Shown here one piece after another: positions 16,463 through 24,989 of a stretch of 64,000 nucleotides of DNA. Below the pieces are notes generated by a model. That model searched no databases. It was not told where the DNA came from and was given only the letters and a program-made list of their open reading frames with translations. A program made the translations under genes and the position numbers. The stretch is from contig NZ_JAKWJP010000006.1 in the NCBI RefSeq assembly GCF_022761035.1, positions 124,001 through 188,000 on the forward strand, read 5' to 3'. This DNA is from Microbacterium sp. SS28. GTDB taxonomy: Bacteria > Actinomycetota > Actinomycetes > Actinomycetales > Microbacteriaceae. Each line of letters opens with the position of its first letter. Positions within the stretch are counted from its first letter, which is position 1.

Positions 16463-18118
16463 ATGCCGATCGACATCCCCTCGAACCTGCCCCCCGTGCT
16501 CCGGCCGGAGAATCCGCCCGTCCGCTCCCTCGCCGAGCTCGCGAAGCGGTTCGCCCGCGACGTGCGCGGCGACCTCGACGGAGTGTCGCTCAGCGGCATC
16601 ACCCTCGCGACGGGCGATCTGCGTCCCGGTGAGGCCTTCGTCGCCATCCGCGGACTCAACCGGCACGGGGCCGAGCTCGCGCAGGTCGCCGCCGACAAGG
16701 GCGCCGTCGCGATCGTGACGGATGCCGCGGGCGCCGATCTCGCCGCCGCGACGGGGCTGCCGATCGTCGTCGTCGACGATCCGCGCGGTGAGCTCGGCGA
16801 GCTGTCGGCCTGGGTCTACGGCACGGGCGCGGACGACGCGCTGCCCATCCTCTTCGGCACGACCGGCACGAACGGCAAGACGAGCGTCTCCCACCTGCTC
16901 GAGGGCATCCTCGGGCAGCTCGGCGTCGTGACGGGCCTCTCCTCGACGGCCGAACGGCACATCGCGGGCGAGGTCATCGTCTCGCGCCTCACGACCCCCG
17001 AGGCATCCGAGTTCCACGCTCTCCTCGCGCTCATGCGCGAACGCGGCGTCGAGGCCGTCGCGGTCGAGGTCAGCGCGCAGGCACTCAGCCGCCACCGCGT
17101 CGACGGGCTGCTCTTCGACGTCGCGGGCTTCACGAACCTGAGCCACGACCATCTCGACGACTACGCCGACATGCGCGAGTACTTCGAGGCGAAGCTTCCG
17201 CTGTTCCTTTCCGACCGGTCGCGGCGCGCCGTCATCTCGCTCGATTCGGCGCCGGGTCTCGAGGTGGCCGAGCGCTCCGAGGTCCCCTTCGTGACGGTGG
17301 GCACGCCCGCCATCGCGGTGGATCCGGATGCCGCATCGGCCGCCGACTGGACCGTCGACATCCTCGACGAGCGCCCCGCCGGCACGCGGTTCGCGCTGAC
17401 CTCGAAGGACGGCCGCTCGCTCACGACTGTCGTGCCCGTCATCGGCCGGCACATGGCCGCGAACGCGGGTCTCGCGATCGTCATGATCCTCGAGGGCGGC
17501 TACTCCTGGGAGTCGCTTGTCGCTGCGCTGGACGGCGGACGCATCGACGCCTACCTGCCGGGCCGCACGCAGCTCGTCTCGGGCGACCGCGGTCCCGCCG
17601 TCTACGTCGACTTCGGGCACTCCCCCGACGCTTTCGAGAAGACGCTCGCCGCCGTCCGGCGCGTCACGCCGGGCAAGGTCGTCATGCTCTTCGGCGCCGA
17701 CGGCGACCGCGACGCCACGAAGCGCCACGACATGGGCCGCACAGGCGTCGAGGGCAGCGACATCCTGATCATCACCGACCACCACCCCCGCAACGAGAAC
17801 CCGGACTCGATCCGCGCGACCCTCATCGAGGGCGCGCGCCTCGCGCAGCCGGAGGCCGAGATCCTCGAGTTCTCGCCGCCCGAGCGCGCCATCATCGAGG
17901 CTGTGCGGCTCGTCGGCGACGGCGACGCCATCCTCTGGGCGGGGCCCGGGCATCAGGACTATCGCGACATCCGCGGTGTCCGCACGCCCTATTCGGCGCG
18001 GGAGCTCGCGCGCCGGGCGCTCGCTGCCGAAGGCTGGCCTGTTCCCGAGCCGCACTGGCCCGTGCCTTACCCCGCCGACGAGACGCCTCTCTCGGACCCG
18101 ACGCGCGACTGGCGCTGA
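16463..18118 (+). CDS. MurE-like Mur ligase (UDP-MurNAc-dipeptide ligase family)
   Basis: A 551-residue Mur ligase that would add an amino acid to a UDP-MurNAc-peptide with ATP. The N-terminal UDP-binding domain is followed by the ATP loop TGTNGKTSVSHLL from residue 134, then the central domain and the C-terminal domain with FGADGDRDATKR (410-421). The position of the amino-acid-selecting motif DNPR of meso-DAP MurE reads HHPR here (TDHHPRNENP, about 438-447). It is not in a dcw cell-division cluster. Start ATG at 16463. It may be a second MurE-type ligase acting on an unusual wall amino acid or another amide bond; the specificity is not determined. Confidence 0.8.
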   Translation: MPIDIPSNLPPVLRPENPPVRSLAELAKRFARDVRGDLDGVSLSGITLATGDLRPGEAFVAIRGLNRHGAELAQVAADKGAVAIVTDAAGADLAAATGLPIVVVDDPRGELGELSAWVYGTGADDALPILFGTTGTNGKTSVSHLLEGILGQLGVVTGLSSTAERHIAGEVIVSRLTTPEASEFHALLALMRERGVEAVAVEVSAQALSRHRVDGLLFDVAGFTNLSHDHLDDYADMREYFEAKLPLFLSDRSRRAVISLDSAPGLEVAERSEVPFVTVGTPAIAVDPDAASAADWTVDILDERPAGTRFALTSKDGRSLTTVVPVIGRHMAANAGLAIVMILEGGYSWESLVAALDGGRIDAYLPGRTQLVSGDRGPAVYVDFGHSPDAFEKTLAAVRRVTPGKVVMLFGADGDRDATKRHDMGRTGVEGSDILIITDHHPRNENPDSIRATLIEGARLAQPEAEILEFSPPERAIIEAVRLVGDGDAILWAGPGHQDYRDIRGVRTPYSARELARRALAAEGWPVPEPHWPVPYPADETPLSDPTRDWR

Positions 18119-18126
18119 TCCCCGCT

Positions 18127-18208
18127 TGTGGTCTGACCACAAAATCCGGTCTTCTCGAGAGGCCGGATGTTGTGCTTTCCGTGCACACTCTTCTGTGGTC
18201 TGACCACA
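18127..18208 (+). promoter_or_regulatory. Two FadR/GntR-type operators, TGTGGTCTGACCACA
   Basis: The same 15-base near-palindrome occurs at 18127-18141 and 18194-18208, 67 bases apart, upstream of pflB. The core TGGTCTGACCA is the classic site of FadR-subfamily GntR repressors (PdhR, LldR, FadR types). The second copy lies between the candidate -35 and -10 boxes, where binding would block transcription. No such regulator gene is in the window. Confidence 0.75.
18144..18168 (+). terminator. Hairpin downstream of the MurE-like gene
   Basis: ATCCGG (18144-18149) pairs with CCGGAT (18163-18168), extended inward by four more pairs with two wobbles, leaving a five-base loop. A T-rich stretch follows after a short gap. 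It lies between the two pfl operators, so it may instead be part of the pfl control region. Confidence 0.35.
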
Positions 18209-18219
18209 CGCGGTAACCT
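18191..18219 (+). promoter_or_regulatory. Candidate pfl promoter
   Basis: TTCTGT (18191-18196) and TAACCT (18214-18219) are separated by 17 bases and overlap the second TGTGGTCTGACCACA operator. The leader to the ATG at 18294 would be about 68 bases. Confidence 0.4.
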
Positions 18220-18293
18220 CTTCGCATAGGCGCGCAGCGCGGATCCCTCCAGGGAATCGCCCGCGACCTGGCTCCACGAGAGAGGGAAGTACG

Positions 18294-20573
18294 ATGAGCA
18301 CCGTCAGCCAGACCCGCACCCGCGAGACCGAGGATCATGCAGACGTCCTCCCCGCCGCTTGGGCCGGCTTCGCCGCAGGCCCCTGGCAGGACGGCATCGA
18401 CGTGCGCGACTTCATCCAGCGCAACTACACGCCGTATACGGGCGACGACTCCTTCCTCGCCGGCGCCACCGAACGCACGACCCGGGTCTGGGGCACGATC
18501 GCCGCGATGTTCCCCGAGGAGCGCGAGAAGGGCGTCTACGACGTCGACCCGCACACTCCCGCCGGCATCACGGCGCACACCCCCGGCTACATCTCGCGCG
18601 ACGACGAGCTCATCGTGGGGCTGCAGACCGATGCTCCGCTCAAGCGTGCCATCATGCCCAACGGCGGCTGGCGCATGGTCGAGGGAGCCCTTGACACCTA
18701 CGGCTACGAAGTCGACGAAGCCGTCAAGAACATCTACACGCAGCGCAAGACCCACAACGAGGGCGTCTTCGACGTCTACCCCCCGAACGTGCGCGCCGCT
18801 CGCAGCTCGCACGTCATCACGGGCCTCCCCGACGCATACGGCCGCGGCCGCATCATCGGCGACTACCGCCGGGTCGCGCTCTACGGCGTCGACGCGCTCA
18901 TCGCCGCGAAGAAGCTCGACAAGCTGACACTCGACACCGCGCCGTTCGGCGAGGAGATCGTCCGCCAGCGCGAGGAGCACGCCGAGCAGCTGCGCGCCCT
19001 CGGCGAGCTCAAGCAGATGGCGGCCTCGTACGGCTTCGACATCGCGCGCCCCGCCCGCACGGCCCAGGAGGCGGTGCAGTGGCTGTACTTCGCCTACCTC
19101 GGCGCAGTCAAGGAGCAGAACGGCGCCGCCATGTCGCTCGGGCGCACCTCGACCTTCCTCGACGTCTTCATCGAGCGCGACCTCGCCGCGGGCCACCTGA
19201 CCGAGACCGAGGCGCAGGAGATCATCGACGACTTCGTCATCAAGCTGCGCATCGTCCGGTTCCTGCGCACCCCCGAGTACGACGCCCTCTTCTCGGGCGA
19301 CCCCACGTGGGTCACCGAGTCGATCGCCGGCATCGGCGAGGACGGCCGCCCCCTCGTGACGAAGAACTCCTTCCGCTACCTGCAGACGCTGTACAACCTC
19401 GGCCCCGCACCCGAGCCGAATATGACGGTCTTCTGGAGCGCCGAGCTCCCGCAGGGCTTCAAGGACTACTGCGCGCGCGTCTCGATCGACACGTCCGCCG
19501 TCCAGTACGAGTCCGACGACCTGATCCGCGGCGCGTGGGGCGACGACGCCGCGATCGCGTGCTGCGTCTCGCCGATGCGCGTCGGCAAGCAGATGCAGTT
19601 CTTCGGCGCCCGCGTCAACCTCGCCAAGACCCTCCTGTACGCCATCAACGGCGGACGCGACGAGGTCAGCGGCAAGCAGATCTCGCCCGCGGAGCAGCCC
19701 GTCGCCGACGGACCCCTCGAATTCGACGACGTCATGGCGCGCTTCGACCACACGATGGACTGGCTCGCCGCGACCTACGTCGAGGCGCTCAACTGCATCC
19801 ACTGGTCGCACGACAAGTACGCCTACGAGCGTCTCGAGATGGCCCTGCACGACAAGGACGTGCTGCGGACCATGGCGTGCGGCATCGCGGGCCTCTCGGT
19901 CGCCGCCGACTCGCTGTCGGCCATCAAGCACGCGACGGTGACGCCCGTGCGCGACGAGCGCGGCATCGTCGTGGACTATGAAACCTCGGGCACGTTCCCC
20001 GTCTTCGGCAACGACGACGACCGGGCCGACGCCATCGCCGTCGACCTCGTCGAGCGCTTCATGGCGAAGGTCCGCACGCACCCCATGTACCGCGATGCCG
20101 TCGCGACGCAGTCGGTCCTGACGATCACCTCGAACGTCGTGTACGGCAAGGCGACGGGCAACACGCCCGACGGGCGCCGCGCGGGCGAGCCGTTCGCACC
20201 GGGTGCGAACCCCATGAACGGACGCGACACGCACGGGATGCTGGCCTCGGCCCTCTCCGTCGCGAAGCTGCCGTACGACCAGGCGCAGGACGGCATCTCG
20301 CTCACGAACACCGTCGTGCCGAGCGGCCTCGGTCGCACGGAGGACGAGCGCATCGCGAACCTGGCGGGACTGCTCGACGCGTACGTCGGGTCCAATGGGT
20401 ACCACATGAACGTCAACGTGCTGAACCGCGAGACGCTCCTGGACGCGATGGAGAACCCCGAGAACTACCCGCAGCTCACGATCCGGGTCTCGGGCTACGC
20501 CGTCAACTTCGTGCGGCTGACGCGCGAGCAGCAGCTCGACGTGCTCTCGCGCACCTTCCACGGCGCAGTCTGA
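18294..20573 (+). CDS. pflB: Pyruvate formate-lyase (formate C-acetyltransferase)
   Basis: Glycyl-radical enzyme that splits pyruvate with CoA into acetyl-CoA and formate under anaerobic conditions. The 759-residue protein has the catalytic Cys pair at 423-424 (AIACCVSPMRVGKQMQFFG) and the glycyl-radical site at Gly734 (VSGYAVNFVRLT) near the C-terminus; both essential sites are intact. Start ATG at 18294 behind GAGAGGGAAG. The activase gene pflA follows after eight bases. Two GntR-type operators precede it. No formate channel or acetate kinase gene is next to it. The active form would be oxygen-sensitive. Confidence 0.95.
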   Translation: MSTVSQTRTRETEDHADVLPAAWAGFAAGPWQDGIDVRDFIQRNYTPYTGDDSFLAGATERTTRVWGTIAAMFPEEREKGVYDVDPHTPAGITAHTPGYISRDDELIVGLQTDAPLKRAIMPNGGWRMVEGALDTYGYEVDEAVKNIYTQRKTHNEGVFDVYPPNVRAARSSHVITGLPDAYGRGRIIGDYRRVALYGVDALIAAKKLDKLTLDTAPFGEEIVRQREEHAEQLRALGELKQMAASYGFDIARPARTAQEAVQWLYFAYLGAVKEQNGAAMSLGRTSTFLDVFIERDLAAGHLTETEAQEIIDDFVIKLRIVRFLRTPEYDALFSGDPTWVTESIAGIGEDGRPLVTKNSFRYLQTLYNLGPAPEPNMTVFWSAELPQGFKDYCARVSIDTSAVQYESDDLIRGAWGDDAAIACCVSPMRVGKQMQFFGARVNLAKTLLYAINGGRDEVSGKQISPAEQPVADGPLEFDDVMARFDHTMDWLAATYVEALNCIHWSHDKYAYERLEMALHDKDVLRTMACGIAGLSVAADSLSAIKHATVTPVRDERGIVVDYETSGTFPVFGNDDDRADAIAVDLVERFMAKVRTHPMYRDAVATQSVLTITSNVVYGKATGNTPDGRRAGEPFAPGANPMNGRDTHGMLASALSVAKLPYDQAQDGISLTNTVVPSGLGRTEDERIANLAGLLDAYVGSNGYHMNVNVLNRETLLDAMENPENYPQLTIRVSGYAVNFVRLTREQQLDVLSRTFHGAV

Positions 20574-20581
20574 CGACGATC

Positions 20582-21484
20582 ATGGCCGCCCTCCTGCTCC
20601 CCACGCCGCTCCCGGCCGACGCGACGCGCCTCGACGCGCCCGTGTCGGCCGGGCCCGGCCGGGCCGACGCGGGCCTCGACGGCCTCGCCGTCGCCGAGCT
20701 GGAGCGGACCGAGCGGCTCTCCGCGATGCGCGAGGGCCGACTCGGCTCGGTCCACTCGTGGGAGCTCGTGACGGCCGTCGACGGCCCCGGCACGCGCCTG
20801 ACGGTGTTCCTCAGCGGCTGCCCGCTGCGCTGCCTGTACTGCCACAATCCCGACACGCTCGCCATGAAGGACGGCAAGCCCGTCACGGCGGACGAGATCC
20901 TCGCGCGCATCGCCCGCTATCGCGGGGTCTTCCGCGCGACGGGCGGCGGCGTGACGCTCTCGGGCGGCGAGGTGCTGATGCAGCCTGCCTTCGCCGCACG
21001 GATCCTGCGCGGCGCGAGGGAGCTCGGCATCCACACGGCGCTCGACACGTCGGGCTACCTCGGCGCGCACGCGAGCGACGCGATGCTCGACGACACCGAC
21101 CTCGTGCTGCTCGACGTCAAGTCGGGCGACCGCGACACGTACCGGCGCGTGACGGGGCGCGAGCTCGAGCCGACTCTCGCGTTCGGCGAGCGCATCGCCC
21201 GCCGCGCCCAGGGCCCCACCATGTGGATCCGGTACGTCCTGGTCCCGGGGCTCACCGATGACACCGAGAACGTCGAGGCGGCGGCGCGCTACGCGGCCTT
21301 CCTCGAGGCGCTCCGGCCCGGTGCCGTGGCCCGCGTCGAGGTGCTCCCGTTCCACCAGATGGGCCGCTCCAAGTGGGAGGCCATCGGCCGCACCTACGAG
21401 CTGGAGGACACTCCGGCCCCGAGCCCCGAGCTCGTCGAGCGCGTGCGCGGGCAGTTCCGCGCACACGGCCTCACGACCTACTGA
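20582..21484 (+). CDS. pflA: Pyruvate formate-lyase-activating enzyme (radical SAM)
   Basis: A 300-residue radical SAM enzyme that installs the glycyl radical on PflB using SAM and a [4Fe-4S] cluster. The cluster motif CPLRCLYC is at about residues 80-87, followed by TGGGVTLSGGEVLMQP. About 55 extra residues precede the usual start of the family (GRLGSVHSWELVTAVDGPG); the true start could be downstream (for example the ATG of MREGRLGSVH at 20726). It follows pflB by eight bases, so it is in the same operon. Its 3' end overlaps the convergent dxr gene by seven bases. Confidence 0.93.
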   Translation: MAALLLPTPLPADATRLDAPVSAGPGRADAGLDGLAVAELERTERLSAMREGRLGSVHSWELVTAVDGPGTRLTVFLSGCPLRCLYCHNPDTLAMKDGKPVTADEILARIARYRGVFRATGGGVTLSGGEVLMQPAFAARILRGARELGIHTALDTSGYLGAHASDAMLDDTDLVLLDVKSGDRDTYRRVTGRELEPTLAFGERIARRAQGPTMWIRYVLVPGLTDDTENVEAAARYAAFLEALRPGAVARVEVLPFHQMGRSKWEAIGRTYELEDTPAPSPELVERVRGQFRAHGLTTY

Positions 21485-22563
21485 GCCTTCGCGATCGCCC
21501 GATCGGCGGCAGCCCGCGCCCAGGCCTCCGCCGCAGTTAGCGACTCGCGCGTCAGTGCGCCCGACTCCTCGTGCGCCTCGACGACCCGCTCGATCGTCTC
21601 GAGGATGCCGAGGAACGACAGCGCGCCTTCGTGGAAGGCGTCGACGGCCTGCTCGTTGGCCGCGTTGAAGACGGCGGGGTAGGTGCCGCCCGCGCGCCCC
21701 ACGCGCTTGGCGAGGCGCACGGCGGGGAACGCGTCGTCGTCGAGCGGCTCGAAGTCCCACGACGAGGCCTTCGTCCAGTCCAGCGGACGCCCGACGCCGG
21801 CGACACGGTTCGGCCAGTCCAGTCCGAGCGAGATCGGCAGCCGCATGTCGGGCGGCGACGCCTGCGCGATCGTCGATCCGTCGACGAACTCGACCATCGA
21901 GTGCACGATCGACTGCGGGTGGACGACGACGTCGATGTCTTCGAGCGGGACGTCGAAGAGCAGGTGCGCCTCGATGACCTCGAGGCCCTTGTTGACGAGG
22001 GTCGCGGAGTTCGTCGTGACGACCCGCCCCATGTCCCACGTCGGGTGCGCGAGCGCCTCGGCGGGCGTCACAGTCGCGAGCGAGGCGCGGTCGCGTCCGC
22101 GGAACGGGCCGCCGGATGCCGTCAGGACGAGCCTGCGGACCTCTTCGGGGGCGCCGGAGCGCAGCGCCTGAGCGATCGCCGAGTGCTCCGAGTCGACCGG
22201 CACGATCTGTCCCGGCTTGGCGCGCGAGGTCACGAGATGACCGCCGACGATGAGCGACTCCTTGTTGGCGAGTGCGAGCGTGCGCCCGCACTCGAGCGCC
22301 GCGAGGGTGGGGCCGAGGCCCACCGAGCCCGTGATGCCGTTGAGCACGACATCCGCCTCGACGTCCCGGACGAGCTGCTCGGCCTCGTCCGCCCCGAATG
22401 CCGTGTACTCGACCTCGAACTCGTCGGCCTGCGCCGCCACGAGTTCGCGATTCGAGCCCGCGGCGAGACCCACGACCTCGAAGCGCCGGGGATTCGAGCG
22501 GATGACGTCGAGCGCCTGTGTCCCGATGGAGCCGGTCGAGCCGAGGATCAGTACGCGCCGCAC
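21478..22563 (-). CDS. dxr: 1-deoxy-D-xylulose 5-phosphate reductoisomerase
   Basis: NADPH-dependent enzyme that makes 2-C-methyl-D-erythritol 4-phosphate, the committed MEP-pathway step. The 361-residue protein has the NADPH motif GSTGSIGTQ (residues 8-16), ANKESLIVGG, and the metal/substrate region VPVDSEHSAIAQAL and TASGGPFRG. Length is slightly short but complete. GTG at 22563 has TAAGGT six bases upstream and no Shine-Dalgarno sequence, suggesting a leaderless mRNA. It converges with pflA (7-bp overlap of the coding ends). Confidence 0.95.
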   Translation of the reverse strand: MRRVLILGSTGSIGTQALDVIRSNPRRFEVVGLAAGSNRELVAAQADEFEVEYTAFGADEAEQLVRDVEADVVLNGITGSVGLGPTLAALECGRTLALANKESLIVGGHLVTSRAKPGQIVPVDSEHSAIAQALRSGAPEEVRRLVLTASGGPFRGRDRASLATVTPAEALAHPTWDMGRVVTTNSATLVNKGLEVIEAHLLFDVPLEDIDVVVHPQSIVHSMVEFVDGSTIAQASPPDMRLPISLGLDWPNRVAGVGRPLDWTKASSWDFEPLDDDAFPAVRLAKRVGRAGGTYPAVFNAANEQAVDAFHEGALSFLGILETIERVVEAHEESGALTRESLTAAEAWARAAADRAIAKAQ

Positions 22564-22569
22564 CTGGTC

Positions 22570-22575
22570 ACCTTA
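22570..22575 (-). promoter_or_regulatory. -10 box TAAGGT, leaderless candidate for dxr
   Basis: TAAGGT on the minus strand is followed by six bases and the GTG start at 22563. Confidence 0.45.
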
Positions 22576-22612
22576 CTGCGAGGGGTCTGCGCCTGCGGGG
22601 CGGGGCTCTCGC

Positions 22613-23569
22613 CTACTGGGCGGGAGCCTTCGCGACGCCGAGGATGTCGATGACGAAGACGAGCGTCTGACCCGTGAGGTCGGACTCGTTGATCTCGCCC
22701 TCGCCGTACGCGACGGAGGGCGGCAGGATCGCGATGATCTGCGAGCCGACGGTCTCACCCGTCACGGCGTCGCTGAAGCCCTGCACGACGCCGCTTCCGA
22801 CCGTGAAGCTGAAGGGCTGCTTGCCCCACGACTCGTCGAAGACCTCGCCCGTGTTCCACGAGACGCCGTGGTACTGCACGAGCACCGCATCGCCCGTCTC
22901 GACGACCGCGCCGTCGCCCTTCTGCAGGGTGGCCTTCGCGAACTCCGTCGGCATGTCGCCCTCGGGCAGCGTCACCGTCGGCGAGCCGTCGCTGTCGAGC
23001 TCGACGGTCGGGAACCCGTCCACGGGGTCCTGCGCCTCACCGGATGCCGCGGCCGGCGCGGTGCCGAAGACGTCGATGATGTACACCTGCGCCGGCGAGC
23101 CCTGGGAGTCGTCGCCCGGGATCGTCGCGACGTAGCGCGATCCCGGCTTGGGGCAGCCGAGCAGCTGGCCGAGGACGCTCTCGGGCGAGATCTGCTGCGG
23201 GAGAAGGTCGTCCTCGAAGCCCTGCGCGACGAGCTTCTCGCCCGTCGAGGCGTCGAAGCCGGTCAGGGCGATCGACACGAGGTCGCCCGCCTCGGCAGGG
23301 TCGCCGTCGCCCTCGTCGACCGTCGTCGACTGCAGCTCGGTGACCTCGAGGGGCGACTCGAAGGTCGCCGTCGACTCGGTGCCGACCTCTCCGTCGACGG
23401 TCACCGCGTCGGATGCCGCACCGGAGGGCACGATCGCGCCGCACAGGTCGGCCGCCGACGCCGTGGGCTCGGGCGACCCTTCGGACTCGGACGGCGTCGC
23501 AGTGCATCCCGCAAGCAGGACGACGGAGAGCGCGACGGCGGACAGAGAGACGAGCGAGCGAGTGCGCAC
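22613..23569 (-). CDS. FKBP-type peptidyl-prolyl isomerase lipoprotein with two FKBP-like domains
   Basis: A 318-residue exported foldase. A lipoprotein signal ends in LLAGC with the lipid-anchored Cys at residue 22, then a Ser/Glu/Pro linker. Residues about 40-180 look like a degenerate FKBP domain (AGDLVSIALTGFDASTGEKL). The C-terminal domain (about 200-315) is canonical: GDAVLVQYHGVSWNTGEVFD, FTVGSGVVQGFSDA, ILPPSVAYGEGE and TLVFVIDILGV. GTG at 23569 has GAGG nine bases upstream; a GTG 18 codons further 5' (23623) gives a poorer signal peptide. It follows dxr's promoter region on the same strand. Confidence 0.88.
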   Translation of the reverse strand: MRTRSLVSLSAVALSVVLLAGCTATPSESEGSPEPTASAADLCGAIVPSGAASDAVTVDGEVGTESTATFESPLEVTELQSTTVDEGDGDPAEAGDLVSIALTGFDASTGEKLVAQGFEDDLLPQQISPESVLGQLLGCPKPGSRYVATIPGDDSQGSPAQVYIIDVFGTAPAAASGEAQDPVDGFPTVELDSDGSPTVTLPEGDMPTEFAKATLQKGDGAVVETGDAVLVQYHGVSWNTGEVFDESWGKQPFSFTVGSGVVQGFSDAVTGETVGSQIIAILPPSVAYGEGEINESDLTGQTLVFVIDILGVAKAPAQ

Positions 23570-23670
23570 GGAAGACCTCGTTGATCGATGGGCGGAACCT
23601 CCATCTTCTCCCACGTTTGCCACGTCTGTGCTGAGAAACCGCTATGCCGTGGACGGAATGCGAACGGGAG

Positions 23671-23676
23671 TACCCT
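23671..23676 (+). promoter_or_regulatory. -10 box TACCCT, leaderless candidate for the acyltransferase
   Basis: TACCCT is followed by six bases and GTG at 23683. This supports GTG 23683 rather than the in-frame ATG at 23644, which lies upstream of the box. Confidence 0.4.
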
Positions 23677-23682
23677 CGACGG

Positions 23683-24456
23683 GTGACTTCCGCGGACCCT
23701 TCCGACCTCGCGTCGACCCGCGAAGAGCCGCCCGCGACCCGCATGGGGTACACGTACGCCATCGGCCGCTTCCTCATCTCGCACCTCGGGCGCTTCGTGT
23801 ACCGCCCGCACGTCGAGGGGACGCATTCGGTGCCCGGCGACGGCCCCGTCATCTTCGCGAGCAACCACCTGTCGTTCCTCGACTCGATCGCGATCCCCGT
23901 GGCGGCACCCCGGCCCGTCCACTTCCTCGCGAAGGCGAGCTACTTCGAGGGCAAGGGAGTCTCGGGGTGGTTCTCCCGCGAGTTCTTCACGGCGATCGGC
24001 GCGATCCCCGTGCAGCGCGGCGCGGGCCAGGCCGCGCTCGACGCGCTCGGCCAGCAGCAGCGCCTCCTCGAAGAGGGCAAGGCCGTGGCGCTGTACCCCG
24101 AGGGGACCCGCTCGCTCGACGGACGCCTCTACAAGGGCCGCACGGGCGTCGCGTTCCTCGCGCTCGAGACCGGCGCGAAGGTCGTCCCCGTGGGCCTCAT
24201 CGGAACCGACAAGGCGATGCCGGTCGGCGCCAAGATGCCCTCTCGCAAGGAGCGTGTCACCGTCCGCTTCGGCGAGCCCCTCGATCTGTCCCACCACGGA
24301 CCCGCGTCCTCGGGCCGCGCCCGACGCCTCGCGACCGACGACATCATGGCCGCGATCCACGCTCTGTCCGAACAGGAGCTCGCGAACGCCTACAACGAGT
24401 CCCCCGCGCACGGCATCGACCGCATCAAGCAGGTCCTCCCGCACGAGCGCCGGTGA
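23683..24456 (+). CDS. 1-acyl-sn-glycerol-3-phosphate acyltransferase family protein (PlsC-like)
   Basis: A 257-residue membrane-associated acyltransferase of glycerophospholipid synthesis. The catalytic motif NHLSFLD (NHX4D) is at residues 61-67 and the glycerol-phosphate-binding motif YPEGTRS is near 142. A single hydrophobic segment precedes the catalytic block. Start GTG at 23683 is chosen from the -10 box spacing; the methionine at residue 21 (MGYTYAIGRF) is the next alternative. It converges on the OsmC gene with two bases between stops. Substrate is inferred from the family. Confidence 0.85.
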   Translation: MTSADPSDLASTREEPPATRMGYTYAIGRFLISHLGRFVYRPHVEGTHSVPGDGPVIFASNHLSFLDSIAIPVAAPRPVHFLAKASYFEGKGVSGWFSREFFTAIGAIPVQRGAGQAALDALGQQQRLLEEGKAVALYPEGTRSLDGRLYKGRTGVAFLALETGAKVVPVGLIGTDKAMPVGAKMPSRKERVTVRFGEPLDLSHHGPASSGRARRLATDDIMAAIHALSEQELANAYNESPAHGIDRIKQVLPHERR

Positions 24457-24458
24457 CG

Positions 24459-24935
24459 TTACGCGCCGGCGACCTCGATCGTCGGCTCGTGCCGCACGGG
24501 GAAGTTCACCGAATTGGCGATGAAGCACCACTCGTTCGCCTGAGTGTGCGCCGCGGTCGCGGCATCCGTCATCGACGCGTCCGCCACCGTGACGTGCGGG
24601 CGCAGGACGACCTCGGTGAACCGGCCACCGCCGCGTCCGTCCTCGACCATGAGACCGGATGCCTCGTCGCGGTACGCGACGACGACCACTCCGGCCTGCA
24701 CGCACGCGTGGAGGTACGACAGCAGGTGGCACTGGCTGAGGGAGGCGACGAGCATGTCCTCGGGGTTCCACAGCGCGGGGTCGCCGCGGAACGGCTTGTC
24801 GCTGGACGCCGCGACCGTCGCCTTGCCCGCGATCTCGATCGAGGTGGACCGGTCGTAGTCGCGATAGCCCGTCGTGCCCGGGCCGCGGTTGCCGGTCCAG
24901 GTCGTCTGCAGCCGATAGCGGTGCTCACCCCACAT
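24459..24935 (-). CDS. OsmC family protein
   Basis: A 158-residue OsmC-fold protein, likely a thiol-dependent peroxidase for organic hydroperoxides. The two redox-active cysteines are in ASLSQCHLLSYLHAC and in NEWCFIANS near the C-terminus, and the NPEDMLVAS segment before the first is conserved. ATG at 24935 (MWGEHRYRL). It is divergent from the asparaginase gene, with 54 bases between, and convergent with the acyltransferase. Confidence 0.85.
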   Translation of the reverse strand: MWGEHRYRLQTTWTGNRGPGTTGYRDYDRSTSIEIAGKATVAASSDKPFRGDPALWNPEDMLVASLSQCHLLSYLHACVQAGVVVVAYRDEASGLMVEDGRGGGRFTEVVLRPHVTVADASMTDAATAAHTQANEWCFIANSVNFPVRHEPTIEVAGA

Positions 24936-24977
24936 TCCGCCAGTCTCGCACGACGGCGATGGGCCGGGACTCGGCGG

Positions 24978-24983
24978 TAGGCT
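24978..24983 (+). promoter_or_regulatory. -10 box TAGGCT, leaderless candidate for the asparaginase gene
   Basis: TAGGCT is followed by six bases and the second of two tandem GTG codons (24990). No Shine-Dalgarno sequence is present. Confidence 0.4.
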
Positions 24984-24989
24984 GGCGTG

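Noticed and set aside
17892..20561. An 889-codon open frame on the minus strand opposite pflB
   Set aside because: Its translation is low-complexity Arg/Val/Asp-rich sequence and pflB on the other strand is complete with intact active sites.
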